From Clostridiales bacterium (GTDB lineage: Bacteria; Bacillota_A; Clostridia; Christensenellales; Christensenellaceae): 9,417 nt of DNA. Numbering within the stretch: the stretch's first letter is position 1; each line of letters starts with the position of its first letter. The notes under the pieces are model-generated. The model did no database searches. It was not told the origin of the DNA and saw only the letters and a program-made list of their open reading frames with translations. This document shows, piece by piece, positions 1 through 6,185 of this stretch. Position numbers and translations under genes: made by a program. Where the stretch lies: NCBI GenBank assembly GCA_003149735.1, contig QANA01000003.1, positions 1-9,417 of the forward strand, in the 5' to 3' direction.

Positions 1-49
1 CGACACAGGGATTTTCAGTCCCTTGCTCTACCGACTGAGCTACCGAGGC
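1..49 (-). tRNA. tRNA-Phe (GAA), 3' part cut off by window edge
   Basis: Read on the minus strand, the acceptor 5' strand GCCTCGG is followed by TA and a standard D arm (GCTCAG...GAGC). A 5-bp anticodon stem AGGGA/TCCCT then encloses the loop CTGAAAA, giving anticodon GAA. The T arm and 3' acceptor lie beyond position 1. The A36-A37-A38 run is the known recognition context for MiaA/MiaB modification of A37. It is the last visible tRNA of a minus-strand cluster, 15 nt after the CAT tRNA. Confidence 0.93.
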
Positions 50-64
50 ATGCTATATAGAATT

Positions 65-141
65 TGGTGGGCCTTCACGGACTTGAACCGCGGACCAATC
101 GGTTATGAGCCGACCGCTCTGACCAACTGAGCTAAAGGCCC
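65..141 (-). tRNA. tRNA with CAT anticodon, probably tRNA-Ile2 (lysidine type), alternatively elongator Met
   Basis: This is a complete 77-nt cloverleaf including an encoded CCA. The acceptor is GGGCCTT/AAGGCCC with discriminator A, and the anticodon stem GTCGG/CCGAT encloses the loop CTCATAA, so the anticodon is CAT. It is not an initiator-like sequence. The C4-G69 and C5-G68 pairs and the loop CTCATAA resemble minor tRNA-Ile, whose C34 is changed to lysidine by TilS. Bacillus elongator tRNA-Met, as I recall it, has G at positions 4 and 5. The amino acid identity is therefore an inference; the anticodon itself is clear. Confidence 0.9.
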
Positions 142-155
142 CTGTTGATATTATC

Positions 156-230
156 TGGTGACTCCTAGGAGATTCGAACTCCTGTAACCGCCGTGAGAGG
201 GCGGTGTCTTGACCACTTGACCAAGGAGCC
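156..230 (-). tRNA. tRNA-Glu (CTC)
   Basis: This is a complete 75-nt cloverleaf with encoded CCA. The acceptor is GGCTCCT/AGGAGTC (one G-T wobble) with discriminator A. The anticodon stem CCGCC/GGCGG encloses the loop CTCTCAC, giving anticodon CTC, and the T arm contains GTTCGAATC. It lies 14 nt upstream, in transcription order, of the CAT tRNA and 41 nt after tRNA-Pro. The CTC isoacceptor reads GAG and is usually accompanied by a TTC isoacceptor elsewhere in the genome. Confidence 0.94.
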
Positions 231-271
231 AATAAGCGGCCGACTCACTGGGATTGAGAAGCAGATTTTTT

Positions 272-349
272 TGGTCGGGGTGAGAGGATTCGAACCTCCG
301 GCCCCATGCTCCCAAAGCACGTACGCTAACCGGACTGCGCCACACCCCG
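272..349 (-). tRNA. tRNA-Pro (TGG)
   Basis: This is a complete 78-nt cloverleaf with encoded CCA. The acceptor is CGGGGTG/CACCCCG with discriminator A. The anticodon stem CGTGC/GCATG has one G-T pair and encloses the loop TTTGGGA, giving anticodon TGG. The C1-G72 start is typical of bacterial tRNA-Pro. It is the first gene of the minus-strand tRNA cluster, about 26 nt downstream of the predicted start of transcription. Confidence 0.94.
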
Positions 350-381
350 ATTGGAATTTCGCACACGAGGCGACGCCTATA

Positions 382-410
382 AATATACACGAATTCAGAA
401 ATATTGTCAA
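382..410 (-). promoter_or_regulatory. Sigma-A type promoter of the tRNA cluster
   Basis: On the minus strand there is a perfect -35 hexamer TTGACA (405-410), a 17-bp spacer and a -10 hexamer TATATT (382-387, five of six consensus bases). Transcription would start near 375, about 26 nt before the mature 5' end of tRNA-Pro. Strength and position fit a stable-RNA operon. A short GC-rich stretch containing GGCGTCGCC sits just downstream of the -10, in the discriminator to early transcribed region. Confidence 0.8.
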
Positions 411-448
411 CAGGTTTTTCGAAAAAATCAAAAATGTTTTTCGTGCAG

Positions 449-477
449 TTGATAGAATGCTATAATTATTCTATAAT
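449..477 (+). promoter_or_regulatory. Sigma-A type promoter of the miaB operon
   Basis: The -35 hexamer TTGATA (449-454) is separated by exactly 17 bp from the -10 hexamer TATAAT (472-477). Transcription would begin near 484, leaving a leader of about 46 nt before the miaB start at 530. It faces away from the tRNA promoter; the two -35 boxes are 38 bp apart. No terminator or riboswitch fold is evident in the short leader. Confidence 0.72.
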
Positions 478-529
478 AAGGGCAATCCTTTTACAAGATG
501 TGAGAATTATAATAAACGGAGAACTTCTG

Positions 530-1879
530 ATGGATTATGCAGAAATGAAGCAGTATATCGCTGCACAGAAATTTACTTTTTATATAGAAACATATGGTTG
601 CCAGATGAATAGTCATGATTCTGAAAAGATTGCGGGTATTCTTACCACGCTTGGATATCGGCCGAATCCAGTGAAGGAAGATGCGGATCTGATTTTGTTT
701 AATACCTGTTGTGTTCGGGAAAATGCCGAGAATAAAATTTTCGGAAATGTGGGTAAAATGAAACAGATCAAGCAGAAAAGGCCGCATTTGATTGTTGGTG
801 TCTGTGGATGCATGATGCAGCAGGCAGGAGTGGCAGAACGTCTGGGGAAAATGTTCCCTTTTGTTGACTTGATTTTTGGCACAAATAATATGCAGGAGCT
901 GCCGCAGATGATTTGGCAAATTTTGATGGAGAAAGGGCGCAGCATGTGTATTCGGCAGGAGGGTGTAGCAGAAGAAGAGGTGGAAATGCTGCGCACTCCG
1001 CCGCCTTTGGCATCGGTTAACATCATGCAGGGGTGTGATAATTTCTGTACCTATTGTATTGTGCCATATGTAAGGGGCAGAGAACATAGTCGCCCAATAC
1101 ATGCTATTGTGCGTGAAATAGAACAATTGATGGAGCAGGGATATAAGGAAGTGATGTTATTGGGGCAAAATGTCAATTCCTATGGAAAAGGATTGGAAAA
1201 TGCAGATTTTCCTACCCTGTTGGATGCAGTTGCAAGGACCGGAATAGAACGGATTCGATTCATGACTTCTCATCCGAAAGATGCTTCGATGAAGATGCTG
1301 GAGCAGATGGCAAAACACGATAATATTTGCAAACAACTGCATTTGCCGGTGCAGGCGGGATCTACGCGTATTCTGCAGGAAATGAATCGTAAATACACAA
1401 GGGAGCAATATCTGCGGCTTGTAGAACAAATTCGTAGGGAAATTCCGGGTATTTCTCTTTCTACGGATATTATGGTGGGATTTCCGGGAGAAACGGATTC
1501 GGATTTTGAAGAAACAGTATCCTTAATGGAAACGGTAAAATATGATGCGGCCTTTACATTTGTATATTCTCCGCGTAAAGGAACCAAGGCTGCACAGATG
1601 CCTGGGCAAATTTCAGAAGAAGTGAAGCAACAGCGTATTATGCGGCTGGTTGCATTGCAGGCAGAACATACTTATCAGAGCAATCTGGCTAACGTAGGTA
1701 AAATTGAAAAAATCCTGATTGAAGGGCAAAGCACGAAGGATGCAAAAGCTGTATGCGGAAGAACGGATGGCGGTAAGATGGTAAATCTGCCGGGAAGTAT
1801 GCAGCTGCTTGGTAAAATGGTGACTGCAGAGATTACGGAGGCGAAAAAGACGACTTTACTGGGGAGGATTTTGAATTGA
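530..1879 (+). CDS. miaB: tRNA-2-methylthio-N6-dimethylallyladenosine synthase MiaB
   Basis: This is a radical SAM methylthiotransferase that adds a methylthio group to i6A37 of tRNAs reading codons that begin with U; it is cytosolic. The protein has 449 residues, a normal length. The N-terminal UPF0004 domain carries the auxiliary cluster cysteines C24, C60 and C94, spaced 36 and 34 as in characterised MiaB. The radical SAM motif CxxxCxxC is C169, C173, C176 within MQGCDNFCTYC. Residues from about 385 form the TRAM RNA-binding domain. The ATG at 530 is chosen because GGAGA (518-522) sits 7 nt upstream. The frame stays open upstream to a TTG at 404, but that would overlap the promoter. It is the first gene of a tight rightward operon. 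The paralogues MtaB and RimO are less likely given the MiaB-like N terminus (YGCQMN). Confidence 0.96.
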   Translation: MDYAEMKQYIAAQKFTFYIETYGCQMNSHDSEKIAGILTTLGYRPNPVKEDADLILFNTCCVRENAENKIFGNVGKMKQIKQKRPHLIVGVCGCMMQQAGVAERLGKMFPFVDLIFGTNNMQELPQMIWQILMEKGRSMCIRQEGVAEEEVEMLRTPPPLASVNIMQGCDNFCTYCIVPYVRGREHSRPIHAIVREIEQLMEQGYKEVMLLGQNVNSYGKGLENADFPTLLDAVARTGIERIRFMTSHPKDASMKMLEQMAKHDNICKQLHLPVQAGSTRILQEMNRKYTREQYLRLVEQIRREIPGISLSTDIMVGFPGETDSDFEETVSLMETVKYDAAFTFVYSPRKGTKAAQMPGQISEEVKQQRIMRLVALQAEHTYQSNLANVGKIEKILIEGQSTKDAKAVCGRTDGGKMVNLPGSMQLLGKMVTAEITEAKKTTLLGRILN

Positions 1880-2904
1880 TAGAAATGCGCAGGCTGACAC
1901 CGCAGGATTCCATGCAGGCCCGAATGTTGTGGTTGGATGCATTTCCTGAGGATGGAGATGGATTCTGCGATTACTATTTTGCCCGATTATTTCCACAGGA
2001 TCAGTATTATGGTTTATTTGAGCAGGGAAAACTGCAGAGCATGGTGGGCGTGTGCAGACAAAAAATCCATTTTTTAGGTAAATTATTGCAAGTGGGATTT
2101 TTGCGCGGTGTAGCAACATGGAAAAGTGAACAGGGAAAGGGCTATTCCAGCAGAGTGATGGAATACGTATTGCGCGATCTCAAAAAACAAAATGTGCCGG
2201 CGGCTGCTTTAAAAACATATATACATTCCTTTTATCGGAAATTTGGTTTTGAAGTTTGTTCCTATCGCTGTTGGCATGAAGTGAGAGAAAACTCTCCCTT
2301 GACAGGTATGGAGTTTTACGACCGGGTTGAACAGGTGCCAGAATGTATTTTGGAAGGTATTTGCGCTTGCTATCGGGATTATACGGCAGATAAAGATTTT
2401 TTTCTGGAACGGGATTCGGCTTATTATCGCCTTATGCTGACGGAAGCATTGGAACTTTATGATGGCATTTTGGCCGTTCATACGAATGAAATGCAACGGA
2501 TTGATGGATATCTGATTGGTTTTGCGGAGAAAGAATCAGGGAAATTTCGTGCTGACGAACTGGTTTGCCTTGAAACTATGCATCCACAGGATTTTGGTGG
2601 TGTGGCAGAAAAATTCAATTGTTCAATGTTGGTTTATAAAGCATTTGATGAAAGAGAACAGGCAGATGGAATGATTCGTATTCTGGATATGGTGTATTTT
2701 TTACGGCAAAAAGAGCAGGGCGTTATTTCAGAAAAAGGACAAATTCAGGTTAAAGATTCGCTGTTTACGGAAAATAATGGTTGGTGGCAAACAGATATGA
2801 ATCAGCTGAATTCTCAACCATCAAAGGAATTATCGCCCGGCGAAGCTGCGGTTTGGTTAATGGAAAGCAATGGCCGCCAGGCAGGTATATTTGAAGAATA
2901 TTGA
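1876..2904 (+). CDS. Eis-like GNAT family N-acetyltransferase
   Basis: The protein has 342 residues. Its N-terminal GNAT fold binds acetyl-CoA, with the pyrophosphate-binding loop EQGKGYSS at about 85-92 followed by the helix that ends near 105. The segment SFYRKFGFEV (118-127) matches the Eis motif in which the Tyr is the general acid (Y120 here). Eis enzymes also use their C-terminal carboxylate as base; this protein ends in Tyr. Known Eis proteins acetylate aminoglycosides, polyamines or protein lysines, so the substrate here is unknown. It is somewhat shorter than Mycobacterium Eis (about 400 residues). The start is TTG, overlapping the miaB stop as TTGA, with GGGGAGG (1861-1867) 8 nt upstream; the ATG at 1885 would be too far from that site. 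Family assignment is firm, function is not. Confidence 0.85.
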   Translation: MIEMRRLTPQDSMQARMLWLDAFPEDGDGFCDYYFARLFPQDQYYGLFEQGKLQSMVGVCRQKIHFLGKLLQVGFLRGVATWKSEQGKGYSSRVMEYVLRDLKKQNVPAAALKTYIHSFYRKFGFEVCSYRCWHEVRENSPLTGMEFYDRVEQVPECILEGICACYRDYTADKDFFLERDSAYYRLMLTEALELYDGILAVHTNEMQRIDGYLIGFAEKESGKFRADELVCLETMHPQDFGGVAEKFNCSMLVYKAFDEREQADGMIRILDMVYFLRQKEQGVISEKGQIQVKDSLFTENNGWWQTDMNQLNSQPSKELSPGEAAVWLMESNGRQAGIFEEY

Positions 2905-2951
2905 AAGATAATGTTCTATGAAGATATTTATGGAGAAAGAAGGCGGTAGGG

Positions 2952-4052
2952 ATGCTGAGGAAAACTTATGCAGCAGTCGATTTGGAGTGTATTGCGCATA
3001 ATATCAGAGAGTTGAAACGAGCAGCAGGAACGCAGGTGATGGCAGTGGTCAAAGCAAATGCCTATGGCCATGGAATGAAGCAGGTAGTTGCCAAAGCTGA
3101 GCAGGAAGGAGTTTCATGGTTTGCAGTGGCAACGGCAGACGAAGCTGTAGAACTGCGAGAGACCTGCGATAAACATATTTTGTTGTTATCTTCTGCGGAA
3201 GATGAAGAAACGGTAAACGCACTGACAGAAGCAGGAATTTCCCAATGCGTCTACACTATACAACAGTTGAAATTGTTGTATAGGATATGCGAGGCAAATG
3301 GAAAACAGGCAAGGATTCACATGAAAATCGACACCGGGATGAATCGCATTGGCTTGCGTACGGATGCAGAGCTGATTGCTTTGCTGGAATTTTTAAAAAA
3401 ACAATCCCGAATCGAATTGGAAGGCGTCTTCACGCATTTTGCATCAGCAGATGAAGCAGATAAGTGTTTTACCAGAGAACAATTAGAGCGTTTTAAGCAT
3501 GCTTTGCAGATTATTCGGGATTATGGTTTTGCACCGTTGTGCCATGCATCCAACAGTGCGGCTACTATCGAAATACCCGAAGCGCATTTCGATTTGTGCC
3601 GCATGGGCATATCTATGTATGGTTATGCGCCTTCTAAGGAAGTAAAAACAGGCCAATTAAATCTAAAACCCGCGCTTTCTTTGATTAGCCATATTACTTA
3701 TGTGAAAACAATTGAAGCAGGTGACAGCGTAAGTTATGGCAGAAAATTCATTGCAAACCAAAAAGAACAGATCGCAACAGTAGCTATCGGATATGCAGAT
3801 GGTTATATGCGGGCACTTTCGGGCAAGGCAGAGGCAGAACTGGGTTCTTACAGAATTCGCAATATCGGCAGAATTTGTATGGATCAGAGTATGTTTTTGA
3901 TAACCGGGACGGGAGCGCAAATTGGTGATGAAGTGCGTCTGATTGGCAGTAACATTACAGCAGAGAATTTGGCGGATTTGGTAGGGACCATTAGTTATGA
4001 AGTATTGACGAATCTATCCGCAAGAGTGCCACGGGTATATTTACATGCTTAA
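2952..4052 (+). CDS. alr: Alanine racemase
   Basis: This PLP enzyme interconverts L- and D-alanine in the cytosol and supplies D-Ala for peptidoglycan. It has 366 residues with a fold-type III barrel followed by a C-terminal beta domain. The PLP lysine is K34 in the motif VVKANAYGHG. K125, in MKIDTGMNRIG, matches the carbamylated lysine of Bacillus enzymes. The opposite-face catalytic tyrosine is Y262 in SYGRKF, and GYADGY and ICMDQ are conserved in the C-terminal domain. The start is ATG with AGGCGG 5 nt upstream. The gap of 47 nt after the acetyltransferase is the largest within this operon apart from the one before the coiled-coil gene. Its end overlaps the next gene by 8 nt. Confidence 0.97.
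   Translation: MLRKTYAAVDLECIAHNIRELKRAAGTQVMAVVKANAYGHGMKQVVAKAEQEGVSWFAVATADEAVELRETCDKHILLLSSAEDEETVNALTEAGISQCVYTIQQLKLLYRICEANGKQARIHMKIDTGMNRIGLRTDAELIALLEFLKKQSRIELEGVFTHFASADEADKCFTREQLERFKHALQIIRDYGFAPLCHASNSAATIEIPEAHFDLCRMGISMYGYAPSKEVKTGQLNLKPALSLISHITYVKTIEAGDSVSYGRKFIANQKEQIATVAIGYADGYMRALSGKAEAELGSYRIRNIGRICMDQSMFLITGTGAQIGDEVRLIGSNITAENLADLVGTISYEVLTNLSARVPRVYLHA
3256..3283. repeat. Perfect 10-bp inverted repeat inside alr
   Basis: CTATACAACA (3256-3265) and TGTTGTATAG (3274-3283) are exact reverse complements around an 8-nt loop. It lies in the codons for about residues 102-111 of alanine racemase. There is no T run after it, so it is not a normal intrinsic terminator. It could form an mRNA hairpin or a dyad binding site, or be chance. 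Confidence 0.7.
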
Positions 4053-4641
4053 GTCGGATAAGCAGGCACTGCGCCGAAAAATATTGTCGCTTTCCGAACA
4101 AATATCAGAAGAAGCAAGAGCGACGGCGTCACAAAAAATTGCTGAAAAAGTTATAAAATTTATAGAACAAAAAGGGTTTTTACGTGTGTTTTGCTACGTT
4201 TCTTATCGGAATGAAGTACAGACACATGATTTATTGGAACAATTACATCTAAACGGAATAGAAGTTTATGTCCCTTATATTAAGGAAAAACAAATGTGGG
4301 CAGTTTTATGGCGGCCGGGTATGCCAATGCGAGAGAATCGTTGGGGAATTTTGGAACCGCAGCAAATAGAGATAGCAAAAGAAATTGACTGTGCGCTGCT
4401 GCCGGGAGTAGCGTTTGCTGAAAATGGATCACGTTTAGGTTATGGGGGAGGGTATTATGATCGCTGGCTAAAGCAGAACCATTGCTATACGATAGGTCTT
4501 TGCGGATCCTGGCAGTTAATGTGCAGCCTTCCGGTGGAAGAACATGATGTTTTTTTAGATGCAATTTTCAGTGAAAAACAGCAAATTTTCTTTACAAGCG
4601 GAGATAATTACACTAAAATAAAAAGGAGATTGCCAGATTGA
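4045..4641 (+). CDS. 5-formyltetrahydrofolate cyclo-ligase (MTHFS family)
   Basis: This enzyme uses ATP to convert 5-formyl-THF into 5,10-methenyl-THF, returning a storage or inhibitory folate to one-carbon metabolism in the cytosol. It has 198 residues, the usual length. The family signature LPGVAF...G.RLGYGGGYYDR is at about 119-140, with the glycine-rich phosphate loop in its centre. GILEP (101-105) and the later LPVEEHD (162-168) are also typical. The N-terminal basic helix with KQALRRKIL fits the family. The ATG overlaps the end of alr by 8 nt, suggesting translational coupling; only a weak GGG lies upstream. It overlaps rsmD by 4 nt. Confidence 0.94.
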   Translation: MLKSDKQALRRKILSLSEQISEEARATASQKIAEKVIKFIEQKGFLRVFCYVSYRNEVQTHDLLEQLHLNGIEVYVPYIKEKQMWAVLWRPGMPMRENRWGILEPQQIEIAKEIDCALLPGVAFAENGSRLGYGGGYYDRWLKQNHCYTIGLCGSWQLMCSLPVEEHDVFLDAIFSEKQQIFFTSGDNYTKIKRRLPD

Positions 4642-5177
4642 GAGTTATTGCAGGAAGCGCAAAAGGAAAAAGCCTGATCACCCCTGCGGGCAGGAAGATT
4701 ACACGCCCTACTGCTGATAAAGTGCGGGAAGCGATTTTCGGTTCCATTCAATTTGAAATTGCGGGCAGTAGGGTATTGGATTTGTTTGCGGGCTCCGGAG
4801 CTTTAGGAATTGAAGCACTTTCCAGACAAGCTGAAGAAGCAGTATTTGTGGATAGAGCGAAGGAAGCGATTATGGCAATTCGTTGTAATTTGAAAAGCAC
4901 TAATCTGTTGCAACGGTCAGAAGTACTTTTGATGGACTATCAAAATGCGCTGAATCGACTGCAGGGCTGTTTCGATTTTATATTTATAGATCCGCCTTAT
5001 CGGGCAGAATTATATCAAAATGCGTTAAAGTTGATTTGGGAGAGAAATCTTTTAGCGCCTGATGGTTTGCTGATTGTGGAGCATGATCAGAGTACCAATT
5101 TTGAAACGGAAAATGTATTGAAGATAAAAAAATACGGAAAAACTTTTGTGACCTATATAGGCGGAGAACAGCGATGA
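4638..5177 (+). CDS. rsmD: 16S rRNA (guanine(966)-N(2))-methyltransferase RsmD
   Basis: This SAM-dependent methyltransferase modifies G966 (E. coli numbering) of 16S rRNA in the small subunit. It has 179 residues. The N-terminal RVIAGSAKGK and RPTADKVREAIF (23-34) are RsmD hallmarks. SAM motif I is VLDLFAGSGALGIEALSR (46-63), and the N-methyltransferase motif IV is DPPY (118-121). The start is TTG, overlapping the preceding stop as TTGA, with AAGGAG (4623-4628) 9 nt upstream. It ends with an ATGA overlap into coaD, a pairing that is very common across bacteria. Confidence 0.96.
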   Translation: MRVIAGSAKGKSLITPAGRKITRPTADKVREAIFGSIQFEIAGSRVLDLFAGSGALGIEALSRQAEEAVFVDRAKEAIMAIRCNLKSTNLLQRSEVLLMDYQNALNRLQGCFDFIFIDPPYRAELYQNALKLIWERNLLAPDGLLIVEHDQSTNFETENVLKIKKYGKTFVTYIGGEQR

Positions 5178-5650
5178 AACTGGTATTTCCGGGAAGTTTT
5201 GATCCCATTACAACGGGACATATGGAACTGATTGACAGAGCATCTAAGCTATCGGAGCAATTATATGTTGTGGTAGAAGATAATCTGCAGAAGACATATT
5301 TGTTTACGAGGGAGCAACGATTGGAAATGGTGCGCGCAGCTGTGAAGGCCTACCCGAATGTCCGGGTGGATTCTTTTGCAGGAATGACCGTAGATTATTG
5401 CAGAAAGATTGGTGCCAGGGTACTATTGCGTGGTTTGCGTAACTCGGCAGACTATCTTTACGAGAAAGATATTGCAACTTTTAATCGGGAACTCGCACAG
5501 GTAGAAACGTTGTTCCTTTTTGCAGACAGTACCTATGCACATATCAGCTCCAGTGCGGTGCGGGAGTTATTAAAATATAATGCAGATATTTCGGGTTATG
5601 TACCTGCGACAATCTGTGATATAATCAATAAAATAAAAAGCAATGGATAG
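5174..5650 (+). CDS. coaD: Phosphopantetheine adenylyltransferase
   Basis: It catalyses the fourth step of coenzyme A synthesis: 4'-phosphopantetheine plus ATP gives dephospho-CoA and pyrophosphate. It has 158 residues, typical for CoaD. The nucleotidyltransferase motif is in GSFDPITTGH (7-16), with TTGH as the (T/H)xGH signature. RGLRN (86-90) and AHISSSAVRE (122-131) are further conserved sites. The start is ATG with GGAGAA a few nt upstream, and it overlaps rsmD by 4 nt. The final codons contain a possible extended -10 promoter for the next gene. Confidence 0.97.
   Translation: MKLVFPGSFDPITTGHMELIDRASKLSEQLYVVVEDNLQKTYLFTREQRLEMVRAAVKAYPNVRVDSFAGMTVDYCRKIGARVLLRGLRNSADYLYEKDIATFNRELAQVETLFLFADSTYAHISSSAVRELLKYNADISGYVPATICDIINKIKSNG
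5617..5625 (+). promoter_or_regulatory. Possible extended -10 promoter inside the 3' end of coaD
   Basis: TGATATAAT contains a TGn extension followed by a perfect -10 hexamer TATAAT (5620-5625). No good -35 is present (the best is TTATGT, 18 bp upstream). It would start transcription near 5632, giving a leader of about 53 nt to the ATG at 5685. It lies within codons and AT-rich sequence, so chance is a real alternative. Confidence 0.4.
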
Positions 5651-5684
5651 GCCGGAAAAACCGGATGTTGGGGGTAAAGCGAAA

Positions 5685-6185
5685 ATGGCAAAGTCGGATA
5701 TTTTTGAATATGTAAGTGAATTGGAAGAAGAGATTGAAGCAAGCCGCTATGCGAAACTTTCCAAGACGAATAAAGTAGTTGATGAGAAAATTCTGAAGGA
5801 AATCATTGCAGATATTAAAAGTGCTTTGCACGAAGAATTGGATGCTTCCATTAAAATTATGGCAGAACGTGATCAGATTATCAATGCGGCAGAAGCACAG
5901 GCTGCAGAGATTGTGAAAAAAGCAAAACGGGATGCCGAAGCAATGGCTAAAAAAGAAGAAGTCTACAAACTGGCCTATGCAAAGGCGAATAGTCTGTTGG
6001 AAAGCAGCCGCCAGAATGCACAGACGATCCGTAAGCGTGCCAATCAGTATGCGGAAGAAGTATTTGATGATCTGGAAAAGTATTACAAAGAAAGCATTGA
6101 ACTGATTAAAGTAAATAAGAGCAGATTGTATAAAAAGACAGAGCCGACTATCACAACCAGAGAAGATGTGAATGAACAGGCTTAA
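5685..6185 (+). CDS. Small coiled-coil protein of unknown function downstream of coaD
   Basis: I do not recognise a named family with certainty. The 166-residue product is highly charged, rich in Ala, Glu and Lys, and almost wholly helical, with a probable coiled coil over about residues 45-140. Stretches such as AAEAQAAEIVKKAKRDAEA resemble stalk proteins (ATP synthase subunit b/E) and DivIVA-like proteins; such ORFs are often labelled ATPase or V-ATPase subunit in databases. There is no signal peptide or membrane segment. The ATG at 5685 has GGGGG (5670-5674) 10 nt upstream. An earlier in-frame ATG at 5643 overlaps coaD by 8 nt but has no ribosome binding site and adds a poorly structured 14-residue tail. 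The stop shares TTAA with the convergent ylbJ. Confidence 0.75.
   Translation: MAKSDIFEYVSELEEEIEASRYAKLSKTNKVVDEKILKEIIADIKSALHEELDASIKIMAERDQIINAAEAQAAEIVKKAKRDAEAMAKKEEVYKLAYAKANSLLESSRQNAQTIRKRANQYAEEVFDDLEKYYKESIELIKVNKSRLYKKTEPTITTREDVNEQA

Noticed and set aside
461..466. A second TATAAT upstream of miaB
   Set aside because: No acceptable -35 lies 16-18 bp upstream, whereas the TATAAT at 472 has TTGATA at exactly 17 bp.
404..529. 42-residue N-terminal extension of MiaB from a TTG at 404
   Set aside because: It would span the predicted promoter, has no ribosome binding site, and known MiaB proteins start close to the ATG at 530.
491..1126. 211-residue minus-strand open frame opposite miaB
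   Set aside because: It lies wholly antisense to a clear miaB with conserved cysteines, has no recognisable motif or ribosome site, and its composition is that of a reverse-frame shadow.
2911..2949. 12-codon mini-ORF (ATG...TAG) just before alr
   Set aside because: It is too short to judge, has no ribosome site of its own, and shows no leader-peptide codon bias such as repeated Ala codons.
5652..5664. CCGG-AAAAA-CCGG dyad near the end of coaD
   Set aside because: The 4-bp stem is too short to mean more than chance.
5643..5684. Earlier ATG for the coiled-coil gene
   Set aside because: There is no Shine-Dalgarno-like sequence before it, and it would add a Pro/Gly-rich tail unlike the helical body; kept only as an alternative.
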